DNA of 48,701 nt from Kiritimatiellia bacterium (GCA_018384485.1 JAHBAE010000089.1:1-48701), one strand, 5' to 3'; positions 1 through 9,749 are shown, numbered from the stretch's first letter. The notes: generated by a model from the letters alone, not told the origin. Program-made: numbers and translations.

Positions 1-106
1 CCGTGAGCGAAGTGCCGAGGACGAGGAAGACGTCCGAACGGATCGCGAGTTCCTGGCTCTTCACGAACGCCTCCTCTGGGAGCTGCTCGCCGAAGAACGT
101 GTCATT
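1..106 (-). pseudogene. C-terminal fragment of a SIR2-family (sirtuin) NAD-dependent deacylase, truncated at its 5' side and cut by the window edge
   Basis: Minus-strand translation of 106..1 reads NDTFFGEQLPEEAFVKSQELAIRSDVFLVLGTSLT, matching the sirtuin FFGE.LPEEA...DVFLV.GTSL signature. The N-terminal half is absent upstream (161-aa unrelated ORF). Confidence 0.7.
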
Positions 107-587
107 GCGGAAAGTCGAAGCGGCCGAGGGCGTAGATGCGGCGGATCGTGTCCTCTGCGAAACGCGCCTCGTCTGCGGGCGAGAGGTCGAGCGGTCCGTC
201 GAGTTCGACCGCCTTGAACCAGCGCTCCTGGTCCTCGAGGTCGAAGTCATCCGGCGGCGGCAGCGCAAGGATCGCGTCGATCTCCGGCTCGGTCAGCAGA
301 TTCGACACGGGAGCCAGCTCGTCGGCCGCATAGCGGTTGTAGAGTCGGATCAGCTCCGCAAACGAAACGACACCATAGAGGTTGACTGGCGCATTCATGC
401 AGCTGATCAACCGTTCCTGACGCATAGAATCTATGCACGCCTCCATTTTCCCGTTTGATATAAAAAAGATGTGCGACTTACATGGTAGTATATCATAATC
501 ATGCCGATTCCATTGCCTTTGCAATCGCTCGATTCTGTTTGCGGTTATCCTATTGCACGTCGCTAGGGACTGTCCCCAACCCAACAA
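102..587 (-). CDS. hypothetical protein (likely start at the internal Met MEACIDSMRQ...)
   Basis: 161-aa ORF, acidic, LYGVVSFAELIRLYNRY motif; TGA stop lies at the start of the sirtuin homology. Confidence 0.45.
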   Translation of the reverse strand: MLGWGQSLATCNRITANRIERLQRQWNRHDYDILPCKSHIFFISNGKMEACIDSMRQERLISCMNAPVNLYGVVSFAELIRLYNRYAADELAPVSNLLTEPEIDAILALPPPDDFDLEDQERWFKAVELDGPLDLSPADEARFAEDTIRRIYALGRFDFPQ

Positions 588-656
588 GTAGAGGCACCGG
601 AGACGAAACGCGTCCGGGGACAGCTACCTCACCGAAGTGCGGGGGCTGTCCCCCGG
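566..656. repeat. cluster of GC-rich palindromes of the GGGAC(T/A)GTCCC type
   Basis: gggactgtcccc (566-577), cggggacag (~615-623), gcgggggctgtccccc (~640-654). Confidence 0.5.
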
Positions 657-760
657 AGGATGTTAACGTAGCTGAACTCCAGGCATAGCGGACAGTGCCG
701 ACCGAGTACCCGATGGCCCCGGTTTGTAATGCGAATTGCCAGAATGTCAAATCATGTATT

Positions 761-769
761 TGGTATAAT
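761..769 (+). promoter_or_regulatory. extended -10 promoter for the channel/helicase operon
   Basis: TGGTATAAT; TATAAT at 764-769; ~50-nt leader to ATG 828 with a GAGAGG ribosome-binding site. Confidence 0.5.
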
Positions 770-827
770 ATTAAAAAATAGATTAAGCTTTAAGACGCTT
801 GCATAATGCTTAAAAGAGAGGTTTGAA

Positions 828-1736
828 ATGTCCATAAGGCGGCGCATATTTGAGATTATTCAGCCTGACCACGGGAACTCTGTGGCCAGCCGGGTGTTTG
901 ATCTGACGATTACAGCACTCATTCTGATGAGCGCCGTGATAGTTTTCGCCGTTACGTTCGATTTGCCACCGTCGGTTTTGCCTGTGCTGAAATGGCTTGA
1001 ACGCACGGCATCGATTATTTTCACTATTGAATATCTCTTGCGCATATCGACGGCTGATTTGCTTTATCCGACGAAGGGACCTCTGTTTGCCAGGGCGAAG
1101 TATGTCGTTTCGCCGATGGCAATCATTGACTTGGTGGCCATCTTGCCGTTTTGGCTTCCGATGTTCCTGCCGTGTTCAATGCTGGCGCTGCGGGCATTGC
1201 GGCTTGTGCGGCTACTGCGGATTCTAAAGCTCAATCGCTACTTTGATGCGGTCAAGTCCATCGGCGAGGTTCTGGCATCCAAGAAGCGGGAGTTGGTGGG
1301 ATCCCTGTTCTTTGTCGTTTTGCTGATGCTGGTCTCTTCGCTCCTGATGCATTCGGTTGAACATGATGCGCAGCCGGAAGTGTTCAAGAATGCCTTTTCC
1401 GGTCTTTGGTGGGCGGTGGCGACGCTGACGACCGTAGGTTATGGTGACATTTATCCCGTGACTGTGCTTGGACGCGTGTTGGGTGCGGTAATCGCGTTCT
1501 CTGGAATCGCCGCCTTGGCCATTCCGACAGGTATCATTACGGTAGGTCTGACCGAGCAAATCGGTCGGGACGTTGCCGTTGAGAGAGAGCTGGAGAGACA
1601 GAGAAGCAAGGATGTCGAGCATGACAACGAGCTGTCTCGTCAACGGGAGAAGGATGACGAGCACGACCGCCTGCTGCGCGAACAGAGTGCGATGCTGAAG
1701 AAAATCTCCGAGAAACTTTCAAAACTGGAGAGATGA
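828..1736 (+). CDS. voltage-gated potassium-channel-like ion transporter (6TM) with C-terminal coiled coil
   Basis: S4-like LRALRLVRLLRILKLNRYF, selectivity filter TLTTVGYGD, hydrophobic S1-S6 pattern, charged C-terminal heptad-like tail. Confidence 0.9.
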   Translation: MSIRRRIFEIIQPDHGNSVASRVFDLTITALILMSAVIVFAVTFDLPPSVLPVLKWLERTASIIFTIEYLLRISTADLLYPTKGPLFARAKYVVSPMAIIDLVAILPFWLPMFLPCSMLALRALRLVRLLRILKLNRYFDAVKSIGEVLASKKRELVGSLFFVVLLMLVSSLLMHSVEHDAQPEVFKNAFSGLWWAVATLTTVGYGDIYPVTVLGRVLGAVIAFSGIAALAIPTGIITVGLTEQIGRDVAVERELERQRSKDVEHDNELSRQREKDDEHDRLLREQSAMLKKISEKLSKLER

Positions 1737-4700
1737 AAATGGACACCGAAGAAGCGAATGCCGAAATGACCGTCACGCTCCACGAACCGATCAGGGCGGA
1801 TGTTGACGTTTTGAAGTTTGTCAGCCTCGCCTTGGTTCAGAACGGACTTCCTGCACTGCAGGGTCTTCGCGTCTCGAACGAGACGGACGAGACGATGAAG
1901 GACGTGGTGTGCGCCTTTTCGTCCGATGACGGATTCATCGTGCCAAGCCAACTGGCGTTCAAGGAGATCGGACCGCACGGCTCTGTCGGGTCGCACAACG
2001 TCGGCGTTCTGCTGAACCAGCGGCGCATTGTCGAGGTCCGAAGCGAACCGGCAACCGGAACGGTCAAGATGACGGTGTCGGTTGCCAGTGAGGTCAGGTG
2101 CGAGAAGATTTACACAATGACCATCTTGCCGGTCGATCAGTGGCTGGGCGTGAAACCTTACGCAGAGCTGCTCTCGGCCTATGTGTTGCCGAACGCCGAT
2201 CTCGTGTGCCGACTCCAGGCCGAAGCGGCAAAGGAAATTGAGAAGTCAACCGGGACTTCTTCGCTTGAGGGTTACCAGAGCGGCAAGCGGAGGGCATTGG
2301 AAATATGCGCGGCGATCTATTCCGCGATTCAGAAGCTCGGCATCAGCTATTGCAATCCGCCTGCCTCTTTCGGGCAGCCAGGGCAAAAGATTCGCCTTCC
2401 GGACGAAATTGAGAAATACAAACTGGCGACCTGCATTGAGACCTCGCTCCTGATGGCGGCCGTCATGGAGAAGTGCGAGCTTCACCCTGTACTTGTTCTC
2501 ATCAAGGGCCATTGCTATGTCGGGTGTCACCTTGTTGAGGAGATGTTCGAGGATGTCATCACCCCCACGGTACAGGCCTTGCGTAAGCGGGCGGTGTTGG
2601 ATGAATTTGTCGCAATCGAGACGACGAAAGTGACAAGCGATCTACCGTTCAACGAAGCAGAGAAAATTGGGAGGGATCATCTTGATGATGATGCTACTTT
2701 TACATGCGCGATAGACGTGGTGCGCAGTCGCGAGAGTGGGATCCGGCCGCTTTCGTTCGGCTCGGGGTTCGAGACAAACTACATCGCAACTGGTCGTACG
2801 GTTGATGCAGAAGACAATGGCGATGTCCGCAAGCTACAGGAGAGCGTTGACCTATCGACCTTGAAACAAGCTGCGACGACTCAAAGCCGAATCGACCGAT
2901 GGACACAGAAACTACTCGACTTTTCGGCGAGAAACCGGCTCCTCAATATTCCTCGCACATCGCGGCAGGTCATCCGGCTCATGTGTTCGAGTGTCGGCGA
3001 CCTTGAAGACAAAATCGCCGCAAACAAGACGATCACGATTCGCTCGATTGCCGATTCGATGGGTGAGAAGGCGCTTGACGATCTGCTCAATGGACGGATG
3101 ACCAAGGATCAGTGCAGAAGCATTGTCGATGCCGAGCTTTCGCATCAGCGTCTCTGTGTCATGATGCCTCCAAGAGAGGTGCATCGTCGCCTCACGGACC
3201 TCTTGCACGATGCACGGACAGAGCTTGAGGAGTCAGGCGTCAATACACTCTTTTTGACTATCGGCGAACTCCAGTGGAAGGAGCCGGGGAGTGGTGCGAA
3301 TCGAAAGTCCTATCGTGCGCCGATACTTATGGTGCCGGTTCGGCTGGAACGATCTTCAATGGCCGAGGGCGTGAAGATGTATCGTCTTGACGAAGAGACG
3401 ACCCTGAACACAACGCTGATTGAATTTCTGCGCACCCAGTTCGACTTGACCTTGCCGGGGCTCGATCCGCTGCCGACCGACGATTCTGGCGTGGACGTCC
3501 AGCTGGTCCTGCAGATATTCCGTCAGGCGGTCAAGGAGAAGGACGGTTGGGAGGTCTTTGACGAGGCGACGGTCGGATGCTTCTCTTTCGGAAAATTCGT
3601 CATGTGGAAAGACATGACCGAGCGCGTTGACGAACTCAAGAAGAGTCCGCTCGTCAATCACCTCATCGGCGGTGGCGGATGTTTCGAGGACGGCGTGGAG
3701 GTCTTTCCGGCAAACGAGGTGTCAAAGCACCTCAAGCCCGGCGAACTGTTCTGTCCGGTCAGCTACGATTCCTCTCAACTGACGGCAGTTCTTTATTCGG
3801 AACTTGGTAAGTCGTTTGTCCTTCACGGTCCGCCCGGAACGGGCAAGTCGCAGACGATTACCAACATCATTGCTCATAACCTTGCGCGGGGGCGGCGCGT
3901 CCTCTTCGTGTCCGAGAAGAAGGCGGCGCTTGATGTCGTCAAGGAACGCCTCGACCGTATCGGGCTCACGCCGTTCTGCCTCGAACTTCATTCCAACAAG
4001 ACGGAGAAGAACAAGTTTTACGCGCAGCTCAAGGAGGCTTTGAGTGTTCCCGAGACGGCGATGCCCGGCGAGTGGAATGCCGTCGTTGGAGACTTCGAGA
4101 AGTACCGTTGTGAACTGAACGGCTACATTCAGGCGCTGCATCAGGTCTATCCGAATGGTCTCACGGCCTATAACTGTTTTTCGCGGACGATTCAGTACGG
4201 TGCCGATGCGCATCCTGAGTTGCTGTCGTTCGACTGCCTCGCGCAATCGAGAGACGAGTATCGGGACGCCCGCAACGTCGTACAGGAGCTGATTAATGAT
4301 TTCAGAGGCGTCTCGGAAGATGCATTGCAGACGACGCCTGAACTGAAGATCGAAAACTGGTCGCCCGTTATCGAACGACAGCTGAAGGCAGCTGCGGAAC
4401 GTCTTGTCGAGGCGAGTAAGGAAATCGTCATTCCGCTTGAGATGGTTATCCGGACCGTAGGGCTGACCGGCGCGTGGGCTAAAACCGAGTTGGACGCCCT
4501 GATCCCGATTCTCGCGAAATTGGGCAAGGCGCAGAAAGTCCCCAAACGCATAGTGTCCGGGCAGGAGATGCCCTCGTCGCTTTTGCGCGAACTCTGCGCC
4601 CTCGAAGATGCGATTCGGTCGAATGTCGATAATCTTGGTGCGTACAAGCTGGATAAGCTCGGCGAACTTGATTTCGATGGAATCGAGCAGAGGCTTGCAG

Positions 4701-7414
4701 AGAACGCGCAAGCATTCTTCTTGCTGCGGTTCTTCAAGAACGGATCGCTCCTCAAAGAGCTTTCCGGGATAGTGAAAGTTGGTGGCGGCAAACTGACGGT
4801 TCAAAAGCTGACGAATGACTTGCCGAAGATGCATGAGTACGTCCGTTTGCACCGAGAGTTTGCCGAGAAAGCGGGATGCGCGTCGGATGATCTTGCGGAC
4901 ACGCCCAAGGAGTTGACCGAGAATATTGGATGTCTCGTTGATCTTTGGTCTGAATTCTGCACACGGTACGACCAGATGCTTGAGTACGCACACGAGCAAT
5001 CTCTCGCGTCAGACGTTCGCCGCATTGAAGAGTCGAGCAAGGGGCTGACGGAGAACATTGCCGATCTGCGTAATGTTCTGCGCTACCGGAAGACAAAGGC
5101 CAGGGCAATTGAGCTTGGCGTTGGGGCGTTTGTCGACTACATCGTCCGCGAGGATGACGGGAAACTGGACATTCTGCGCGTATTCGACGATTCCTATGCG
5201 GGGAAGATGTTGGACGCGATTCTTAACCAGACGCCCGTTCTCGCCGAGTTCACTGGACTCAGCCAGGAGGATCGGATCAGTCGTTTCCGGCAACTCGACC
5301 GTAAGTACACTACGCTCTCCAGGAAGGTCATCTTTGCGAAGTTGGCCGCAACATTGCCGCGCCGTCGGAGCGGGCCCTGTCCCGAGGGGACGGAACTTGG
5401 AATGCTCAAGCGCGAGTGTGAAAAGAAGTCCCGTCAGAAGGCGGTTCGGCAGATACTCGCCGAATCGAAGATGCTGATTCCGACATTGAAGCCCTGCTTC
5501 CTCATGAGCCCGCTTTCGGTTGCCCAGTATCTGCCCGTCGATTCGGCACCGTTTGATCTCATCGTGTTTGACGAGGCGTCGCAGATACCCGTCTGGGATG
5601 CCATTGGTGTTATCGCTCGCGGGAAGCAGCTGATTGTTGTCGGTGATCCGAAGCAGATGCCTCCGACCAGCTTCTTTCAGAAAGGTGATGTCGAGACGGA
5701 CGAGGAAACGGACGAGTCGATTGTCGATCAGGAGAGCATCCTCGATGAATGCCTTGTCGCCGGTGTCTTTTCTACCTACTTGAACTGGCATTACCGCAGT
5801 CGGCACGAGGCGTTGATTGCCTTCAGCAACGAACACTACTACTCGAACAAGCTCTGCACATTCCCTGCTGCCGTCAGTTCGCCGCGGCTGGGTGTTAAGT
5901 TTGTGTTTGTCCCAGACGGCAAGTTCGTCAAGACGGGGAAGGGACCGCGAGTCAACGAAGTCGAGGCGAAGGCACTGGTGGACTATATCTGCACGGAGGT
6001 GCGCAAGGCCGACTACAAGCCACGCACCATTGGTGTAGTGACGTTTTCAATGCCGCAGCAGAAATTGATACGGACGATGCTGGACGAGCGCAGAAGTACG
6101 GATCCCGTGTTGGAGAAGCTGTTGCCGGAGGAGGGGCCGGGGTCGTATTTCGTCAAGAACCTTGAGAACGTCCAGGGGGACGAGAGCGACGTGATTCTCT
6201 TTTCGGTCGGATACGCCCCGGATGAACACGGCAAGTTCACAATGAACTTCGGGCCGTTGAACCTCTCGGGTGGCGAGCGTCGGCTCAATGTAGCCGTCAC
6301 GCGGGCGAAGGAGCAGGTGATCGTGTTTTCGTCGATTCACGGATCGCAGATCGACGCTGGTGAGGGCGGCCGCACGAGGGCCGTCGGAGCCGGGCATCTG
6401 AAAGCTTTTCTCGAGTACGCGGAACGTGGCAACGCGCTTGTCGTCGCCGCTCCCGCCGATGCTTGCAATGAGAACTTCAGCAACGTCGTCACCGCGTTTC
6501 TGAAGGAGAAGGGCTACATAGTGGATCGGAATGTCGGGTGCAGCGAGTATCGTATCGATGTTGCCGTTCGGAACCCTGACGATCCAAGTCGATATCTCAT
6601 GGGAGTTGAGTGCGATGGACCGACATATGCGGATCAACGAACGGCGCAGGATCGCGATGTCAACCGCGCTGGAGTTCTCAAGGGCCTGGGCTGGCACACC
6701 TGCCGCGTTTGGAGCGTAGATTGGGCCTTTGACCGAGCGCGTTCCGAACAGCACCTCGTAGAGCTGATCGAAGCTGCGCGGGTTGCGCCCGAACCCGAGC
6801 CAGAACGCTCCGCCGAAGAAGAGGCCCAAACATCTACGGTGGATTCTGCAAAGGATGCCGAGAAGGAATCGTCGAAGGTGGCAAAGCGTATTCATCCTGA
6901 ATATAAGGTTTGGAAGAGCGACTCGATATTCCTGCACGAGTATTTCTACGAACCCTCGTCGCGTTCTCGGATTACTCAGATGCTGTCTGCTGTTATTGAA
7001 ATGGAGGGGCCGATCTACGAGAATGTCCTCCGAAAGCGCGTTTGCAAGGCGTGGGGACTGACGCGGATGACGGAGAATGTACATCGGGTCTTTGACGCCG
7101 CCACGCCGGGCGATGTGGTCGTGACGGACCATGAAACGGGCAAGGTGTACTGGCCGAAGGGAACGGAGGCCTCGTCGTACCGGGAGTTTCGTGTGCCGTC
7201 GGGAGATCCCAACACGAAGCGTTCACTCGAGGAAATTCCGCCGCAGGAATTGATGAACGCGATGTGCGAGATTCTGACTGATCTCGGCGGAAGCCATCAA
7301 GATGAACTTTACCGTGAAACGATCAAATTGTTTGGTTTGTCAACTCTAACCGCCAAGGCCCGTAAGTTCCTTGATGTTGCGTTCGCGCTCTTGCAGTCCT
7401 CGGGCCTAATCTAA
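1733..7414 (+). CDS. DUF4011 / superfamily I helicase / Vsr-like (MTES_1575-type) nuclease / DUF3320 protein, Hhe-like
   Basis: 1893 aa; Walker A GPPGTGKSQTITNII, Walker B LIVFDEASQIPVWDAIGVIARGKQLIVVGDPKQMPP, motif VI LNVAVTRAKEQVIVFSS, nuclease IDVAV...GVECDGPTYAD, C-terminal DUF3320-like region. Overlaps the channel stop (ATGA at 1733-1736); an alternative start ATG at 1739 has better spacing from GGAG at 1727-1730. Confidence 0.88.
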   Translation: MKMDTEEANAEMTVTLHEPIRADVDVLKFVSLALVQNGLPALQGLRVSNETDETMKDVVCAFSSDDGFIVPSQLAFKEIGPHGSVGSHNVGVLLNQRRIVEVRSEPATGTVKMTVSVASEVRCEKIYTMTILPVDQWLGVKPYAELLSAYVLPNADLVCRLQAEAAKEIEKSTGTSSLEGYQSGKRRALEICAAIYSAIQKLGISYCNPPASFGQPGQKIRLPDEIEKYKLATCIETSLLMAAVMEKCELHPVLVLIKGHCYVGCHLVEEMFEDVITPTVQALRKRAVLDEFVAIETTKVTSDLPFNEAEKIGRDHLDDDATFTCAIDVVRSRESGIRPLSFGSGFETNYIATGRTVDAEDNGDVRKLQESVDLSTLKQAATTQSRIDRWTQKLLDFSARNRLLNIPRTSRQVIRLMCSSVGDLEDKIAANKTITIRSIADSMGEKALDDLLNGRMTKDQCRSIVDAELSHQRLCVMMPPREVHRRLTDLLHDARTELEESGVNTLFLTIGELQWKEPGSGANRKSYRAPILMVPVRLERSSMAEGVKMYRLDEETTLNTTLIEFLRTQFDLTLPGLDPLPTDDSGVDVQLVLQIFRQAVKEKDGWEVFDEATVGCFSFGKFVMWKDMTERVDELKKSPLVNHLIGGGGCFEDGVEVFPANEVSKHLKPGELFCPVSYDSSQLTAVLYSELGKSFVLHGPPGTGKSQTITNIIAHNLARGRRVLFVSEKKAALDVVKERLDRIGLTPFCLELHSNKTEKNKFYAQLKEALSVPETAMPGEWNAVVGDFEKYRCELNGYIQALHQVYPNGLTAYNCFSRTIQYGADAHPELLSFDCLAQSRDEYRDARNVVQELINDFRGVSEDALQTTPELKIENWSPVIERQLKAAAERLVEASKEIVIPLEMVIRTVGLTGAWAKTELDALIPILAKLGKAQKVPKRIVSGQEMPSSLLRELCALEDAIRSNVDNLGAYKLDKLGELDFDGIEQRLAENAQAFFLLRFFKNGSLLKELSGIVKVGGGKLTVQKLTNDLPKMHEYVRLHREFAEKAGCASDDLADTPKELTENIGCLVDLWSEFCTRYDQMLEYAHEQSLASDVRRIEESSKGLTENIADLRNVLRYRKTKARAIELGVGAFVDYIVREDDGKLDILRVFDDSYAGKMLDAILNQTPVLAEFTGLSQEDRISRFRQLDRKYTTLSRKVIFAKLAATLPRRRSGPCPEGTELGMLKRECEKKSRQKAVRQILAESKMLIPTLKPCFLMSPLSVAQYLPVDSAPFDLIVFDEASQIPVWDAIGVIARGKQLIVVGDPKQMPPTSFFQKGDVETDEETDESIVDQESILDECLVAGVFSTYLNWHYRSRHEALIAFSNEHYYSNKLCTFPAAVSSPRLGVKFVFVPDGKFVKTGKGPRVNEVEAKALVDYICTEVRKADYKPRTIGVVTFSMPQQKLIRTMLDERRSTDPVLEKLLPEEGPGSYFVKNLENVQGDESDVILFSVGYAPDEHGKFTMNFGPLNLSGGERRLNVAVTRAKEQVIVFSSIHGSQIDAGEGGRTRAVGAGHLKAFLEYAERGNALVVAAPADACNENFSNVVTAFLKEKGYIVDRNVGCSEYRIDVAVRNPDDPSRYLMGVECDGPTYADQRTAQDRDVNRAGVLKGLGWHTCRVWSVDWAFDRARSEQHLVELIEAARVAPEPEPERSAEEEAQTSTVDSAKDAEKESSKVAKRIHPEYKVWKSDSIFLHEYFYEPSSRSRITQMLSAVIEMEGPIYENVLRKRVCKAWGLTRMTENVHRVFDAATPGDVVVTDHETGKVYWPKGTEASSYREFRVPSGDPNTKRSLEEIPPQELMNAMCEILTDLGGSHQDELYRETIKLFGLSTLTAKARKFLDVAFALLQSSGLI

Positions 7415-7508
7415 CGGCTTCTCCGCGTCCTCCCTTGGGTAGCCAGTCGCCATGGCGGATGGCGCGGAGTTTTCCTTTCCGCGTAAGATATAGGCAGTAC
7501 GACGTAAT

Positions 7509-7910
7509 ATGCTGGACGGCAACAAGATCAAGCATCAGTTCGTGCAGACGGAAATGGAGGGTTTTCTGCGCGACATTGACGCGCATACGGCGACGGCGGT
7601 TCGGTTCTGGCTCCGCAACCTTGCCAAGCACCATCGGTCGTTCTACCTGCCGCTCTCGCACGACAGCTTCTACCCCGATTTCGTCGGCGAACTGACCGAC
7701 GGGCGGCTGTTCGCTGTCGAGTACAAGTGCGAGCATCTGCGGAACGCAAAGGACACGCTGGAGAAGGATGCAATCAGCCGCCTCTGGGCGGCGAAGTCCA
7801 GCGGCAAGTGCCTCTACGCAACCGTTTACAAGAGCGACGGCGGGCTTGACGTCAAAGGACAACTTGACCTGGTCGTACGCGCAGCCAATCGTGGGAGGTC
7901 GGTGCGCTGA
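7509..7910 (+). pseudogene. stand-alone C-terminal domain of a type III-restriction-like DEAD/DEAH helicase (PD-(D/E)xK motif), probable remnant
   Basis: YLPLSHDSFYPDFVGELTDGRLFAVEYKCEHL..AKDTLEKDAISRLWAAKSSGKCLYATV matches the C-terminus of such enzymes; no helicase domain upstream. Confidence 0.55.
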
Positions 7911-7992
7911 CGGACGAATTATGCTATAATCTTTTTCGTTTGCCGGAACAGGGGTCTGTTTGGCAAGTGAACAAGGAAAGGAGGAAGGGCCA

Positions 7993-9714
7993 ATGATGGG
8001 GTTTCTCGTGGCGGCGACGATGGCGATGCCGTTTTCGTTCGGTGAAGTGAAGGTCTCTTGTGCGGAGCCGGGCGACTGGAAGGTCGCTTGTGTGCGCGAG
8101 GAGATGGAGAAGGGCGTTGAGATCGTCACGATCACGTTGGACGCGCCGGGGCGGCGCCAGCCGCCGAAATTCACGGTCGGGTTCCAGGTCCCGCAAGTCG
8201 AGATGTTCTACCGCTGGTCCGTGAACGACTGGAACTTCGCGCTTCCGCCGAACTGGGGCGGCGCGTGTGTGTCCGAGTTCGCTCGGAACATGCCGCTTTA
8301 CGCCTTTCTGAATGGCAATGACGAAAGCGTTCTGGCGCTCGCGGCGAGCGAATGCACGCGGTGCGTGGACTTCAAGGGCGGCGTCCGCGAGGAGGGGAGC
8401 CTTCTGGAGATAAGCTTCCGCTATTTCGAGAAGCCCGAGGCGCCGATCTCGCACTACGAGACATCCGTCCGCATTGACACGCGCCGCCAGTATTTCGGCA
8501 AGGCCGTTTCAGAGGGCGCCGCATGGATCGAGAGGGCTGGCGGCTACAGGATCGCGTCCGCGCCCCCTGCCGCATTCGACCCGCTTTATTCTAGCTGGTA
8601 CAGCTTCCATCAGGACGTCTTTGCGAAGCCCCTTGAGGAGGAGCTCGAGATTGCCGCGAAGCTTGGGATGAAGACGGTCATTCTCGATGACGGGTGGCAG
8701 ACGGATGACACCGGACGCGGCTATGCCTTTTGCGGCGACTGGGAGGTCTCGCGACGCCGATTCCCCGACATGGCTGCGCACGTGAAGAAGGTGCACGCCC
8801 TTGGAATGAAGTACATGGTCTGGTATTCTGTCCCGTTCGTCGGCCTTAAGAGCGCCAACTACGCGAAGTTCAAAGGTAAGTATCTCTTTGACGAGGTGCC
8901 CGGCCTGGGCGCGGCGGTTCTCGACCCGCGTTTCCCAGAGGTGCGGGCGTTTCTCGTCGAAACCTACGTGAAGGCGGTGAAGGCGTGGGACATCGACGGA
9001 CTGAAGCTTGACTTCATCGACTCCTTCGGCCTGCCGGCGACGGGTGACCCCGCCGAGAAGGATAACTACGCCGGACGCGATGTCCACAGCGTTCCGGGGG
9101 CGATCGACCGCCTGATGCGGGAGATTCGCGCGGCGCTCGTCGCCGTCAAGAGCGACATCCTCCTTGAGTTCCGGCAGAGCTATGTCGGGCCCGGCGTCCG
9201 CCAGGTCGGAAACATGCTGCGCGTGGGCGACTGCCCCGGGGACATGCGGCGCAACCGCTTTGCGATCGCGAACCTCCGCCTCGTCTCGGGCGGCACGGCC
9301 GTCCATTCCGACATGCTCGAGTGGAACTTCGCCGAGACGCCCGCCTCGGCCGCGCGTTATGTCATCAACTCGATATTCGGCGTCGTCCAGTATTCGCTGA
9401 TGCTTCGCTCGGCTCCGCGCGAACACCGCGAGATGATCGAGAAGTGGATTCGCTTCTCGCAGGAGCATCGCCAGACGCTCATCCACGGGACATTCACGCC
9501 TCGCCATCCCGAACTTCAGTATCCCGTCATCGAGGCTGAGTCCGACGAAGAGCGAATCATCGGGCTTTACGATGACGGACGCGTCCTCGAGATCCCCGAC
9601 GCGAAGAAGACGATCGTCATGAACGCTTCCGGAAAGGACGCCTTCGTCATCCGCCGAAACGGCCGCCTGTCGGAAGTCGCCTGCAAGTCGGGCGACTGGA
9701 TCGAGCTCAGGTAG
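7993..9714 (+). CDS. alpha-galactosidase / GH36-like glycoside hydrolase
   Basis: TVILDDGWQTDD, DIDGLKLDFIDSFG catalytic-type motifs; AAGGAAAGGAGG upstream of ATG 7993; -10 TATAAT at 7925-7930. The tool start at 7960 is a TTG. Confidence 0.82.
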   Translation: MMGFLVAATMAMPFSFGEVKVSCAEPGDWKVACVREEMEKGVEIVTITLDAPGRRQPPKFTVGFQVPQVEMFYRWSVNDWNFALPPNWGGACVSEFARNMPLYAFLNGNDESVLALAASECTRCVDFKGGVREEGSLLEISFRYFEKPEAPISHYETSVRIDTRRQYFGKAVSEGAAWIERAGGYRIASAPPAAFDPLYSSWYSFHQDVFAKPLEEELEIAAKLGMKTVILDDGWQTDDTGRGYAFCGDWEVSRRRFPDMAAHVKKVHALGMKYMVWYSVPFVGLKSANYAKFKGKYLFDEVPGLGAAVLDPRFPEVRAFLVETYVKAVKAWDIDGLKLDFIDSFGLPATGDPAEKDNYAGRDVHSVPGAIDRLMREIRAALVAVKSDILLEFRQSYVGPGVRQVGNMLRVGDCPGDMRRNRFAIANLRLVSGGTAVHSDMLEWNFAETPASAARYVINSIFGVVQYSLMLRSAPREHREMIEKWIRFSQEHRQTLIHGTFTPRHPELQYPVIEAESDEERIIGLYDDGRVLEIPDAKKTIVMNASGKDAFVIRRNGRLSEVACKSGDWIELR

Positions 9715-9749
9715 GCGCGCCATCCGGTACGCGTGCGGATTGTTGCGGT

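Noticed and set aside
3-458. 151-aa plus-strand ORF at the window start
   Set aside because: Antisense to the sirtuin fragment and 161-aa ORF; Arg-rich shadow-frame composition.
3722-4999. 425-aa minus-strand ORF
   Set aside because: Antisense to the intact helicase gene; no recognisable motif; explained by codon bias of the sense strand.
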